The notes below the pieces were generated by a model, which did no database searches, had not been told where the DNA came from, and saw only the letters and a program-made list of their open reading frames with translations. From NCBI GenBank assembly GCA_027310565.1, contig DAIDAP010000023.1:109785-173784 (forward strand): a stretch of 64,000 nucleotides of DNA, read 5' to 3'. The DNA comes from Chloroflexota bacterium (GTDB lineage: Bacteria; Chloroflexota; Limnocylindria; P2-11E). Within the stretch, counting starts at the first letter, position 1; the number at the start of each line of letters is the position of its first letter. The position numbers were made by a program, and so were the translations under genes. This document shows, piece by piece, positions 26,255-34,459 of the stretch.

Positions 26255-26618
26255 CGTCATCGCGGAGCGCCGGCGCGAGCAGTCGCGGATGCGCACGGCC
26301 GCGGCCGACTACGTCGAACGGCTCGCAGCCCACCTCGACGTCATCGCCGCCGCCATGGTCGGCTCCGCGGCCCGCGGCGACTTCAACGTGTGGAGTGACA
26401 TCGACGTCGTGGTGGTCGCCGAGGGGCTGCCGGCGCGGTTGCCGGACCGTGCCCTCTCGCTCGCGATGGACGCGCCGCCGGGGGTCGAGCCGATCGGCTT
26501 CACGCCCGCCGAGTTCGAGCGTGCCTACCGCCGGGGGAACCCGCTCGCGCGTGAGGCCGTCGAGCTCGGAGAGACGATCCGCGGCGAGTCGTTCTTCTCG
26601 CGCTACCGCTCGCGATAG
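26247..26618 (+). CDS. MNT minimal nucleotidyltransferase antitoxin
   Basis: This 123-aa nucleotidyltransferase of the polymerase-beta fold has the motif VGSAARGDFNVWSDIDVVVV, giving the catalytic pair D51/D53 after G39-S40. It overlaps the HEPN gene, so the two are translated together. In related modules the MNT enzyme AMPylates the HEPN toxin. The third acidic residue (near EPIGF) is less clear. Confidence 0.88.
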   Translation: MSDVIAERRREQSRMRTAAADYVERLAAHLDVIAAAMVGSAARGDFNVWSDIDVVVVAEGLPARLPDRALSLAMDAPPGVEPIGFTPAEFERAYRRGNPLAREAVELGETIRGESFFSRYRSR

Positions 26619-26687
26619 ATCCTCGGCCATGCGGGCAGCGAACGCCTCCGGCGGCTGGAGTGGTCTCTTTCGGCCCGATGCCGTCGG

Positions 26688-27338
26688 TCAGTGCCGCTCC
26701 GTGCGCCGCAGCACGGTGCGGTCGTGCGAGAGGTGGATCCGCGCGGCGTCGAGGCGGCGCAGCCGCATGAGCGACGCGTCCGCCTCCGCGGTCGCGAAGG
26801 CGCGCGCGTCCTGCGCCGCCTGTCCGGCGATGAGCACGAGCCCGTCTTCGGTGTCGATGGTGACCGCCTGGTGCCCGGGCGTGTGCCCCGGCGCGTGGAG
26901 CACGCGCACGCCCTGAGCGACCTCGGTGTCGCCGCGCACGCGCTCGTAGCGCGCGCCGGCGAAGTCGACCCATTCTCCCGCCGGCGAACCCGGCTCCCAC
27001 GCCTCCGCCCACTCCGCGTCCTGCACGACGATCGACACGCCGGGGAACGCGCTGTTGCCCCCCGCGTGGTCGAAATGGAGGTGCGTGTTGACGACGAGGC
27101 GCACCGCGTCCGCGTCGAGAGCGCTCTCACGCAGCGCGTCGCGGATCGCCCGACGGCGCGGCTGATAGTGCTCGTCGATCCACGCGTTGCCGGTCACGAG
27201 TCCGGTGTCGACGAGGACGATCCCGTCCGCGAGTCGCACCGCGAACGCGAGGACCGGCCCGGTCCGTCCCGCGAGCGGGTGCTCCTCCGGGTACGCCAGG
27301 TCGGCGACGTGGAGCGGGACGACGTCGCTCGCGCGCAT
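26688..27338 (-). CDS. Metallo-beta-lactamase fold hydrolase (lactonase-like)
   Basis: This 216-aa protein has the metal-binding motif NTHLHFDHAGG near residue 86, a further His in HAPGHTPGHQ and a last His in HLSHD. The layout resembles the AHL-lactonase/AttM group, which opens lactone rings, but thioesterase or other hydrolase activity is equally possible. I chose ATG 27338, since the frame upstream is an unlikely extension. It is divergent from the disulfide oxidoreductase gene. Confidence 0.82.
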   Translation of the reverse strand: MRASDVVPLHVADLAYPEEHPLAGRTGPVLAFAVRLADGIVLVDTGLVTGNAWIDEHYQPRRRAIRDALRESALDADAVRLVVNTHLHFDHAGGNSAFPGVSIVVQDAEWAEAWEPGSPAGEWVDFAGARYERVRGDTEVAQGVRVLHAPGHTPGHQAVTIDTEDGLVLIAGQAAQDARAFATAEADASLMRLRRLDAARIHLSHDRTVLRRTERH

Positions 27339-27424
27339 CGTCCCGAGTGTCCCACGCGGGGCGCCGCCCCACATGGGGAATAGCGGCGACGGCGCGCGTG
27401 TCTCTCATCTCGGAGGTGCGTCAG

Positions 27425-28102
27425 ATGTCGGTCGTCAGCCAGGCGGTCAAGGATCAGCTGCGGGAGCGTCTCGCGAGGACGCTGTCCGGGCCGGTGGAGC
27501 TTCGGCTCCGCGTGCGGCCCTCGCTCGGCGGGCTCGTCGTGCCCGGCGCGGGCGCCTGCGAGACGTGCGACCCGGCCCGGGAGATCGCCGCGGCGCTCGC
27601 GGAGGCCTCCGACAGGGTGACGCTCGTCGTGACCGAGGATCGCTCGCTCGCGGCGCCGGTGCTGGAGATCGCGCGCCCCGGCGAGCCGTCGCGCATCTCG
27701 TTCGAGGGCCTTCCCTCCGGCTACGAGTTCTCCACGCTGCTCGACGCGGTGGAGCGCGTCTCGTCCGCCGCGGACGACCTGGCGCCGGAGACGCGCGCCG
27801 CGCTCGGCGCGCTCACGAGCGACGTCGAGCTCATGGTGTTCGTCACGCCGACGTGCCCGTACTGTCCGGGCGCGGCCAGCCTCGCGAACCGCATGGCCCT
27901 CGCCTCGCCGCGCGTGCGGGCGCGCACCGTCGAGGCGAACGAGTTCCCCGAGCTCTCGGACCGCTTCGGTGTCCGCGGCGTGCCGCAGACCGTCGTGAAC
28001 GGGTCCGGCGTGTTCGTCGGCGCGCTCCCCGAGCCGGCCTTCCTCGAGCGGGTGCTCGCGTTCGCGAGCCCGCCGGCGGCCACTGGCGACCTTCCGCGCT
28101 GA
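27425..28102 (+). CDS. Two-domain PDO-type protein disulfide oxidoreductase
   Basis: At 225 aa it has the size and design of the protein disulfide oxidoreductase (PDO) of thermophiles: two thioredoxin folds, the first with C45-ETC and the second with C144-PYC followed by the cis-Pro region VRGVPQTVVNG. It probably shuffles or forms disulfides in the cytoplasm, as there is no signal peptide. The ATG at 27425 is chosen because GGAGG lies 8 nt upstream; longer versions in this frame would have no such site. Confidence 0.85.
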   Translation: MSVVSQAVKDQLRERLARTLSGPVELRLRVRPSLGGLVVPGAGACETCDPAREIAAALAEASDRVTLVVTEDRSLAAPVLEIARPGEPSRISFEGLPSGYEFSTLLDAVERVSSAADDLAPETRAALGALTSDVELMVFVTPTCPYCPGAASLANRMALASPRVRARTVEANEFPELSDRFGVRGVPQTVVNGSGVFVGALPEPAFLERVLAFASPPAATGDLPR

Positions 28103-28164
28103 TCAGACTCCAATGACTTCCGAGTCGCGACGCTAGGCCGCGGCCTCCGCGCCCTCGCGCCGGT

Positions 28165-29370
28165 TCAGCGCGCCAGCGCGTCGAGCTCGTCGTCCGAGAG
28201 CAGCCGATCGCTCTGCTTGGCGGCCTCGAAGACGCGCGCGATGCGCTCCTTCGTCGGCTCGTAGCCGTGGTGCTCGAGCCAGAACACCACGTTGGACTCG
28301 CCGCTCATCGGTCCCACCTCGATGCGCTGCTCGCGGCCGAGCACGGACGCGGGCACACCGCTGTACACGCGGTCGGCGAGCGCGCGGTCGCCCTTGCGCA
28401 GCGCTTTGATGACCGCGGCCGCGTGCACGCCCGTCCCGGTGCGGAACGCGTCGGCGCCAAGCGCGGGGTAGTTCGGCGGGATCGCGATGCCGCAGTGCTT
28501 CGACACCAGCTCGACGTACTCCACCAGCGGGGTGAGGTCGCGGTCGATGAGGCCCCAGATGCGCAGGTTCACCAGGAGCTGGTCCATGGAGGTGTTGCCG
28601 ACGCGCTCGCCGATCCCGAGCGCGCAGCCGTGCACGCGGTCGGCGACGGCCGTCGCCGCCAGGGCGTTGATCGTCCCCAGGCCGCGGTCGTTGTGCCCGT
28701 GGTAGTCGAGCTTCACCGCGCGGCCGCGGATCACCTCGCCGCGCAGGAACGCCAGCAGGTTGCGCACGCCCTCGGGGGTGGCGAAGCCGACCGTGTCCGA
28801 CGCGCAGATGCGCGCCGCGCCGCAGCCGATCGCCGTCTCGTACAGCTTCGCGAGCGTCTCGGGGTCGGCGCGCGTGGTGTCCTCGGTGACGAACATCACC
28901 GGGAGCCCCGCCTTCACGAGCGCGGTGACCGACTCCTCCACGTTGCGCAGCATCGTGTCGAGCGACCAGTCCTCGGCGAAGCGCCGGATCGGCGACGAGC
29001 CGATGAACGCGCACGACTCGATGGCGACGCCCGCGGCCTGGGCCACCTCGATCGCCGCGCGCACGTCCTGCGGGTGCGTGCGCAGGGCCTGGTTGGGCCG
29101 CAGCGTCCGCAGGCCGAGGGTCTCTTTCGCGAGCGCGACGATCTCGTCGCGAGCACGCCCCGACGCGCCGGGGAGGCCGATGTCGGCGCTGTCGATGCCC
29201 AGCGCGTCCATGAGGTGGAGGAGCCGCTTCTTGGTCTCGAGCGGCGGATTGCGCACGGACGGCCCCTGGAGGCCGTCGCGCAGCGTCTCGTCGTCGAGCT
29301 CGACGGCGCGGTAGTCCGCGCGCGCCGCGCGCCCGTCGCGGTTCCAGTCGTAGACGAGCTGGTCGATCAC
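28165..29370 (-). CDS. DRE-TIM metallolyase of the LeuA/homocitrate synthase family
   Basis: This 401-aa protein has DDETLRDGLQGP near residue 29, DYHGHNDRGLGTINA (metal ligands) and HGCALGIGERVGN, so it should be an acyl-CoA-dependent aldol-type synthase or lyase. It differs clearly from the leuA at 1669 and also lacks the LeuA regulatory domain. Possible activities are isopropylmalate, citramalate, homocitrate or methylthioalkylmalate-type condensation. The GTG at 29370 overlaps the stop of the binding protein gene, tying it to an E1 alpha gene and a binding lipoprotein. Confidence 0.8.
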   Translation of the reverse strand: MIDQLVYDWNRDGRAARADYRAVELDDETLRDGLQGPSVRNPPLETKKRLLHLMDALGIDSADIGLPGASGRARDEIVALAKETLGLRTLRPNQALRTHPQDVRAAIEVAQAAGVAIESCAFIGSSPIRRFAEDWSLDTMLRNVEESVTALVKAGLPVMFVTEDTTRADPETLAKLYETAIGCGAARICASDTVGFATPEGVRNLLAFLRGEVIRGRAVKLDYHGHNDRGLGTINALAATAVADRVHGCALGIGERVGNTSMDQLLVNLRIWGLIDRDLTPLVEYVELVSKHCGIAIPPNYPALGADAFRTGTGVHAAAVIKALRKGDRALADRVYSGVPASVLGREQRIEVGPMSGESNVVFWLEHHGYEPTKERIARVFEAAKQSDRLLSDDELDALAR

Positions 29371-30446
29371 CGCTCGTTCCGCGGCGCCGGGACCGCGTAC
29401 GCGCCGGCCGCGGCGCTCCAGCGCAGCAGGGCGAGGTCGTCGAGCGCGGCTCCGGCGCGCCGGTCCGGAGCGAAGGTGTAGCGGGTCGCCACACCCGAGA
29501 ATGTGAGCGTCTCGAGCGCGAGCCGCAACCGCTCGCCCGTGACCGGCGCCTCCGCCCGCGCGTACGCGGCCGCGACGATCGCGAGCGCGTCGCCGGCCGT
29601 CGCCGCGATCGTGTTCACGCCCGCGTCCGCGGCGGCGCGCGAGCCCGGCCACGACACGACCGTGCCGGCGTCGCGCAGCGCGAGCAGGTCCGCGTCGGTC
29701 GTGAGGTAGGAGAGGTAGAGCGTCGCGGGCGTGGTGGGCGGGACGCCGCTCGTCGCCGCGGTGTACGCGGCCGTGGTCCCCGGGAAGAACACCGACCGCG
29801 CGGCGACCGCCGCGACGCGCACGAGCCGCTGGCCCTCGCGCGGATCGATCACGAGCGGCGCCGTCACCAGGCCGTGGCGCCGGAGCGCCCCGAGCAGCGC
29901 GAGGCGCTCGGCGGCGCCCGACGCCGCGCCGTCGCTGAGCACGAGCGCCGCGCCGAGCAGGCCGCGCGCGTCGGCGTCGTCGGCCACCGCCTCGGCGACG
30001 GCGTCCGCGGTCGGCGCGAGCGCGAACGCCCAGCGCGCGCCCGGGCCGCCCGACGGGTCGGCGATCGGCAGCGTGAAGAGGACGGGGAGCGCGGCGGCGG
30101 CGACCGCCTGCGCGACGAGCTCCCCGTAGCGCACGTGCGCGCCGATGACGACGGCGTCCGCGCGCTCGTCGACGGCGCGCTTGAGCGCCAGGATGAGCCG
30201 CGCCTCACCGCCGGCGACGTCCACGTAGCCCACCCGCACCCGCGGCGTGCCGGTCCGGCGGTCGCTCCAGGCCTGCATCGCGGCGCGCTGCGTGCTGCCG
30301 AGGGCCGCGTCCGGCCCGGAGAGGTCGAGCAGGACGGTCACCTCGAGCGCGTTCGGGTCACGCGTGGGTGTCGGCGTCGGGACGGCGGGCGGCGGCGTCT
30401 GGCACGCGGCGAGCAGGACGGCGGCCGCGAGCGCCAGGGCGCGCAC
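29367..30446 (-). CDS. Periplasmic-binding-protein-like lipoprotein (LivJ/type I fold)
   Basis: A lipoprotein signal ends in LLAAC at residue 15 and is followed by a Pro/Thr-rich linker. The rest is a type I binding-protein fold: EVTVLLDLSGPDAALG, ADAVVIGAHVRYGELVAQAV and a second lobe with VFFPGTTAAYTAA. No ABC permease or ATPase is adjacent, so it may be a sensor or share a transporter encoded elsewhere. It lies 3 nt after the E1 alpha gene and overlaps the LeuA-like gene. Confidence 0.75.
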   Translation of the reverse strand: MRALALAAAVLLAACQTPPPAVPTPTPTRDPNALEVTVLLDLSGPDAALGSTQRAAMQAWSDRRTGTPRVRVGYVDVAGGEARLILALKRAVDERADAVVIGAHVRYGELVAQAVAAAALPVLFTLPIADPSGGPGARWAFALAPTADAVAEAVADDADARGLLGAALVLSDGAASGAAERLALLGALRRHGLVTAPLVIDPREGQRLVRVAAVAARSVFFPGTTAAYTAATSGVPPTTPATLYLSYLTTDADLLALRDAGTVVSWPGSRAAADAGVNTIAATAGDALAIVAAAYARAEAPVTGERLRLALETLTFSGVATRYTFAPDRRAGAALDDLALLRWSAAAGAYAVPAPRNER

Positions 30447-30449
30447 GGG

Positions 30450-31478
30450 TCAGGCCCGCGTGCCGTCCGGGAGCGGGTGCCCCTCCGCATACACGTGGCG
30501 CGTCGCGTCCTCGGGCCGCGGGTCGGGCTCCGACTCGGCCTGCGTGATCGCCGCCTCGATCTCGGCGTCGAGGCCGGCGCGCACCCGCGTCAGATCCTCC
30601 TCGGTCACGCCGTGCTCGAGCAGGTACGTCCGCGCGTGCTCGACCGGGTCCTTCGCCATCCACTCGCGCACCTCGTCCTTGGTGCGGTAGCGGGAGTCGT
30701 CGTCGTCGGAGGTGTGCGGCTGGTAGCGGTAGCACTTGAGCTCCACCAGCGTCGGCCCGCCGCCACCGCGCGTGATCGCGGCGGCCTCCTTCGTCTTCGC
30801 GTACGAGTCGAGGACGTCCATGCCGTCGGCGATGAAGCCGGGCATGGCGTACGCCGCCGCCCGGTCGGCGACGTTGCGCACCGCCATCTGCTGCTCGAAG
30901 CGCGTCGAGATCGCGAGGAGGTTGTTCTCGATGACGAACACGACGGGAAGGTGGTGGACCGAGGCGAAGTTCGCGGCCTCGTGGAAGTCGCCCGGGCTGG
31001 TCGACGCGTCGCCGCCGAACGCGAAGACGATGTTCGGCTCCCTGCGGTTGCGGATCGCGAGCGCGAGCCCGACGGCGTGCGGGAACTCCGTGCCGACGCA
31101 CACCGAGCGCGTGACGATGCGGTCGCGCGGCTTGCTGAACTGGTTCAGGATCTGCCGGCCCGCGCTGTGCTCGTCGGTCGCCTTCGCGAGCACCATGCGG
31201 AACTCCTCGAGCGGCGTGACGCCGAGCGCGAACGCGACGCCCATGTCGCGGTAGTAGGGGACGAGCCAGTCCTTCCCGCGGCGGATGTTCCAGGCCGCGC
31301 CGATCTGCGCGGCCTCGTGGCCGTCGGTCCCCGCGCCGAAGGGCGTGCGGCCCATCCGGTTCAGCTGGAGGATGCGCTCGCTCACCATCCGCGTCATGAG
31401 CATCACGCGGTACATGCCCCTCACGTCGTCGAGCGACAGACCGAGCTCCTCGTGACGCTCGCGGGCGGTCACGGCCAT
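30450..31478 (-). CDS. 2-oxoacid dehydrogenase E1 component, alpha subunit (no beta partner nearby)
   Basis: This 342-aa ThDP protein has the E1 alpha signatures TDGHEAAQIGAAW, GTEFPHAVGLALA, and the cofactor motif FGGDASTSPGDFHEAAN followed by FVIENN. The RYRTKDEV region near residue 270 is the usual C-terminal segment. Branched-chain or pyruvate dehydrogenase is possible. The beta subunit, E2 and E3 are not in the window, although alpha and beta are normally adjacent. The downstream LeuA-like gene hints at a role in 2-oxoacid metabolism. Confidence 0.87.
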   Translation of the reverse strand: MAVTARERHEELGLSLDDVRGMYRVMLMTRMVSERILQLNRMGRTPFGAGTDGHEAAQIGAAWNIRRGKDWLVPYYRDMGVAFALGVTPLEEFRMVLAKATDEHSAGRQILNQFSKPRDRIVTRSVCVGTEFPHAVGLALAIRNRREPNIVFAFGGDASTSPGDFHEAANFASVHHLPVVFVIENNLLAISTRFEQQMAVRNVADRAAAYAMPGFIADGMDVLDSYAKTKEAAAITRGGGGPTLVELKCYRYQPHTSDDDDSRYRTKDEVREWMAKDPVEHARTYLLEHGVTEEDLTRVRAGLDAEIEAAITQAESEPDPRPEDATRHVYAEGHPLPDGTRA

Positions 31479-31485
31479 CGGTCCG

Positions 31486-31491
31486 ATGCTA
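31486..31491 (-). promoter_or_regulatory. -10 box of a leaderless promoter for the E1 alpha operon
   Basis: TAGCAT on the minus strand ends 7 nt before the ATG at 31478, so the three-gene operon probably starts as a leaderless mRNA. Confidence 0.5.
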
Positions 31492-31513
31492 GCGCCTTCG
31501 TACGGCGTGGTTC

Positions 31514-31885
31514 GTGGCCGTCACGCTCGGCCGGCTCGAGATCGAGACCGCCGACCACGTGGTGCTGCGCTACGAGCTCGCGGGCGGCGGCGACCTGGGA
31601 TCCGCGTCCTGCTTCCTCCTCGCGGAGTGGCTTTTGAACGGGCAGACCGTCCGCGACCGCCTCCCCAGCCTGCGGATTCCTCGCGTCGCAATCGGAGCGG
31701 TCCGGCGACCTTGCCGCCGGCCGATCGTGCGCGCGGCGCGCACCAGATCGCCGAGCGCATCCGGCCGAACGCGCTCCATGTCGCGCGGCTCGCGGACTGG
31801 GCGAGTTCTACAGCCCGCTGTAGCAGTTGGCCGGGATAAGTCAGATGTGTGGACGATCAGGCGACCCCTAAGATCACGGCACTAG
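31514..31885 (+). pseudogene. Remnant of an RDD-family membrane protein gene
   Basis: The open frame of 123 codons begins VTLGRLEIETADHVVLRYELAG, typical of the start of RDD-domain membrane proteins, and later has EWLLNGQTVRDRLPSLRI, like the GQTxGKRLLGLRV segment of the same domain. The membrane helices that should lie between and after these segments are missing, and the rest is Arg-rich nonsense. I read it as an internally deleted gene. It explains much of the stretch 31479-31918, in which I otherwise see nothing. Confidence 0.5.
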
Positions 31886-31918
31886 TTTCGACGCTGGCGG
31901 GACACGTAGTCGCAGGAA

Positions 31919-32479
31919 GTGAAACGCTCATTGCGAGGAGTCGTCGTCGCGACGGCCATCACGACCGTACTTTCGGTGGCGACCGTCGCCGCCGCCGTGG
32001 GATCAGACCTTTTCCGCGCGCAGAAGATCGCCTTGCTTCAGAAGGAAGCACAGGATGCGGCCAGCCGCCTGTCGGGGCCACGCCTCTCCGCTGAGCGGCA
32101 GTCCGATCCAGATCCTGCGAGTCGCCTGGCGCTTTCCCCTAGTCCGCGCATGGTCTACTGGAACGCGCCCTGTCCCTCTGAGCCGTGCGAGCACCAGGTG
32201 CCGCCGACTCGTGAAGAGGGCGTGACCATCAAGACGAACAACTACTACATCGGCTTCGACGGACGTACCGCCTTCACCATCTACGCCGGGTCTCTGATCG
32301 CTGACGGCCGTGGTTTCCTGCGATACGCCGGGGTGGGCAAGCCCGTTGACGTCATCCTCGATCCCGGCGATGGCGTACCTACTCTGCTGTCAGTCGCCGG
32401 CGGCAAGGCTCAGTTTGCGACCTCGACGGGTCGCGATGGCAACCTTGATCTGGCCACACTCGCGGTCAGTTTCAACTGA
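31919..32479 (+). CDS. Secreted or membrane-anchored protein of unknown function
   Basis: This 186-aa protein has a hydrophobic N-terminal segment (about 8-29) that could be a signal anchor. A helix follows (RAQKIALLQKEAQDAASRL), then a beta-rich C-terminal half around NNYYIGFDGRTAFTIYAGS. GTG 31919 is preceded by AGGAA. GC content and codon use are visibly less extreme than in the neighbours (TTT, GAT, CTT codons), which suggests acquisition from elsewhere. No family is recognised. Confidence 0.6.
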   Translation: MKRSLRGVVVATAITTVLSVATVAAAVGSDLFRAQKIALLQKEAQDAASRLSGPRLSAERQSDPDPASRLALSPSPRMVYWNAPCPSEPCEHQVPPTREEGVTIKTNNYYIGFDGRTAFTIYAGSLIADGRGFLRYAGVGKPVDVILDPGDGVPTLLSVAGGKAQFATSTGRDGNLDLATLAVSFN

Positions 32480-32510
32480 GCCATCGCCTGTCTAACGCCG
32501 GTCGCTCGGA

Positions 32511-32978
32511 TCACCGCAGGCGCCAGAGGACGACCGACAGGGCGAGCGTCCAGAGGCCGAGGAGGAGCCGCTCGCCGACCCACACCAGGTCGACGTCCAT
32601 CGCGAACGGCGCCGACGCGAGCGCGGCGGCGATCGTGGCGGCCGCGAGCGCCATCGTCGCCAGCCCGAGCACGCGGGGCAGCGCGGCCGTCTCGGCCCAG
32701 ATCTTCCCGATCGTCCACCACCAGACCGCCCGGACGATGAGCGCCGCCGGCACGAGCGCGCCGCTCGCGGACGCGCTGATCCCGACGGTGATGGTGGCCA
32801 TGCCGGCGATCGTGCCGAGGGTCGCTCCGCTCTGGCGCACCGTGGCGTGCCGCACCTGGAGGACCGCGAGCGCCGGGAGGAGGAGGCCGTAGCCGACGGC
32901 GACGAGCACGCGATACCAGCCGGGGTAGACGCTCTCCGTGAGCATCGCTGCCGCGACGTTCGCCAGACCCGAGAGCAC
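32511..32978 (-). CDS. Integral membrane protein of unknown function
   Basis: About 155 residues contain four or five hydrophobic helices (LVAVGYGLLLPALAVL, LGTIAGMATITVGISAS, LGLATMALAAATIAAALA, LLLGLWTLALSVVLW). The pattern resembles small uncharacterised membrane proteins. The start is uncertain: the frame runs upstream into the end of the dehydrogenase gene without a good start codon, and GTG 32978 is a minimal choice (a CTG two codons earlier is another). It is the second gene after the hydroxyacyl-CoA dehydrogenase on the minus strand. Confidence 0.6.
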   Translation of the reverse strand: MLSGLANVAAAMLTESVYPGWYRVLVAVGYGLLLPALAVLQVRHATVRQSGATLGTIAGMATITVGISASASGALVPAALIVRAVWWWTIGKIWAETAALPRVLGLATMALAAATIAAALASAPFAMDVDLVWVGERLLLGLWTLALSVVLWRLR

Positions 32979-33028
32979 GCCCCACAGCGCCGCCTTGCGG
33001 GTGTCGGTGCGGAGGAGGTCGGGGCCGT

Positions 33029-33910
33029 CTACTGCGCCGCTCGTACCTTCTTCCCGCTCTCGTCGTACTCGTAGAAGCCTCGGCCGGTCTTCACCCCCAG
33101 GTGGCCCGCGAGGAACATGCGCTTGAGCAGTGCCGGCGGCGCCCACCGGGGGTCCTTGAACTCCTCGAAGAACACGTTCGCGACGTGGTAGTTGATGTCC
33201 ACGCCGGTGTAGTCGATGAGCTCGAACGGGCCCATCGGGTGGCGCAGCCCGAGCTTCACCGCCTTGTCGACGTCCTCGACCGTCGCGACGCCGGCCTCGA
33301 GCGCGCGCACCGCCTCGAGCATGATCGGCACCATCAGCCGGTTCACGATGAACCCCGGCGTGTCCTTGCAGACGACGGGCGTGTGGCCGAGCGCCGTGAC
33401 GAACTCCTGCAGCGACTCGATCGTCGCGCCGCTCGTGGTCAGCGCGCGCACGATCTCCACGAGCTGCATCACGACCGGCGGATTGAAGAAGTGCAGCCCG
33501 GCGAAGCGGTCGGCGCGCTTGGTCGCCGCCGCGATCTCGATGATCGGCAGGCTCGAGGTGTTCGAGGCGAAGATCGTGCTGCCCGGGCAGAGCCGGTCGA
33601 GCTCGCCGAAGACCTCGCGCTTGGCGCCGACGACCTCGACGATCGCCTCGATGATGAGGTCGCGGTCCGCGAGGTCGGCGAGCGCGGTGGTCCCGCGGAT
33701 CCGCCCCCGCGCCTTCCTGGCGTCCTCCTCGCCCATCTTCCCGGACTTCACGACGCGCCCGAGCGAGGAGTCGATCCGTTTCAGCCCGCTATCGATGAAC
33801 TTCTGATCGATCTCGCGCGCGACCACGTCGAAGCCGGCGGCCGCGCAGACCTGCGCGATGCCCGAGCCCATCTGGCCGAAGCCGACGATGCCCACCTTCC
33901 GTATCGCCAT
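33029..33910 (-). CDS. hbd: 3-hydroxybutyryl-CoA dehydrogenase (3-hydroxyacyl-CoA dehydrogenase)
   Basis: It oxidises 3-hydroxyacyl-CoA with NAD. At 293 aa it has the stand-alone short length. The Rossmann motif VGIVGFGQMGSGIAQ lies at residues 6-20, and the catalytic region ASNTSSLPI and FAGLHFFNPPVVMQLVEIV near 115-145, with the dimer-domain motif DTPGFIVNRL near 185. The ATG has GGAGG upstream. It is divergent from the molybdenum hydroxylase genes and may share the 16-nt palindrome in the gap. Confidence 0.92.
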   Translation of the reverse strand: MAIRKVGIVGFGQMGSGIAQVCAAAGFDVVAREIDQKFIDSGLKRIDSSLGRVVKSGKMGEEDARKARGRIRGTTALADLADRDLIIEAIVEVVGAKREVFGELDRLCPGSTIFASNTSSLPIIEIAAATKRADRFAGLHFFNPPVVMQLVEIVRALTTSGATIESLQEFVTALGHTPVVCKDTPGFIVNRLMVPIMLEAVRALEAGVATVEDVDKAVKLGLRHPMGPFELIDYTGVDINYHVANVFFEEFKDPRWAPPALLKRMFLAGHLGVKTGRGFYEYDESGKKVRAAQ

Positions 33911-33929
33911 GCACCGACCTCCACGGGAT

Positions 33930-33945
33930 GTATTCCGCAGGATAC
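33930..33945. promoter_or_regulatory. Palindromic operator candidate GTATTCCGCAGGATAC
   Basis: This 16-nt near-palindrome (12 of 16 positions symmetric) sits in the divergent gap between hbd and the first molybdenum hydroxylase, 12 nt upstream of a TACCAT box. A related 16-mer overlaps the start of the iclR gene at 52081-52096, agreeing at 12 of 16 positions. An IclR-type regulator is the likely binder. Confidence 0.5.
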
Positions 33946-33957
33946 GTCGGCTCTCGG

Positions 33958-33963
33958 TACCAT
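33958..33963 (+). promoter_or_regulatory. -10 box of a leaderless promoter for the first molybdenum hydroxylase
   Basis: TACCAT lies 7 nt before the ATG at 33971. The palindrome at 33930-33945 covers the expected -35 region, so a protein bound there would control this promoter directly. Confidence 0.5.
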
Positions 33964-33970
33964 CGGTCCG

Positions 33971-34459
33971 ATGGCCTCGCAGAGGGAGCCTGCCGCCGTC
34001 GACGTCTCCCTCCGTCTCAACGGACGGGACGTCACGCTGCGCGTCCCGGCCCATCGCTCGCTGCTCGACACGCTGCGCGACACGCTCGGCCTCACCGGCA
34101 CCAAGAAGGTGTGCAACGAGGGCGACTGCGGCGCCTGCACGGTGCTCGTCGACGGGCGGCCGGTGTACTCCTGCCTCACCCTCGCGGTCGCGTGCGCCGG
34201 CAAGCACGTCGAGACGATCGAGGGGCTCGCGCGGGACGGCGACCTGCATCCGGTGCAGCAGGCGTTCATCGACCACGATGCCTATCAGTGCGGCTTCTGC
34301 ACGCCTGGTCAGGTCATGTCGCTCGTCGGCCTGCTGCGCGAGAACGCCTCGCCGAGCGAGGACGAGGTGAGGCGAGCGGTCTCGGGGAACCTCTGCCGCT
34401 GCGGCGCGTACACGAACATCGTCGCGGCGGGTCTGGCCGCGGCGAAGGCGAAGCGATGA
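33971..34459 (+). CDS. Molybdenum hydroxylase 1, [2Fe-2S] subunit
   Basis: This 162-aa subunit carries the two [2Fe-2S] clusters of a xanthine-oxidase-family enzyme. The plant-ferredoxin-like cysteines are in KVCNEGDCGACTVLVDGRPVYSC (residues about 47-70), the second set in QCGFCTPG and NLCRCGAYTNI. It passes electrons between the Mo centre and the FAD subunit. There is no Tat signal, so it is likely cytoplasmic. Its stop overlaps the ATG of the large subunit. Confidence 0.93.
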   Translation: MASQREPAAVDVSLRLNGRDVTLRVPAHRSLLDTLRDTLGLTGTKKVCNEGDCGACTVLVDGRPVYSCLTLAVACAGKHVETIEGLARDGDLHPVQQAFIDHDAYQCGFCTPGQVMSLVGLLRENASPSEDEVRRAVSGNLCRCGAYTNIVAAGLAAAKAKR

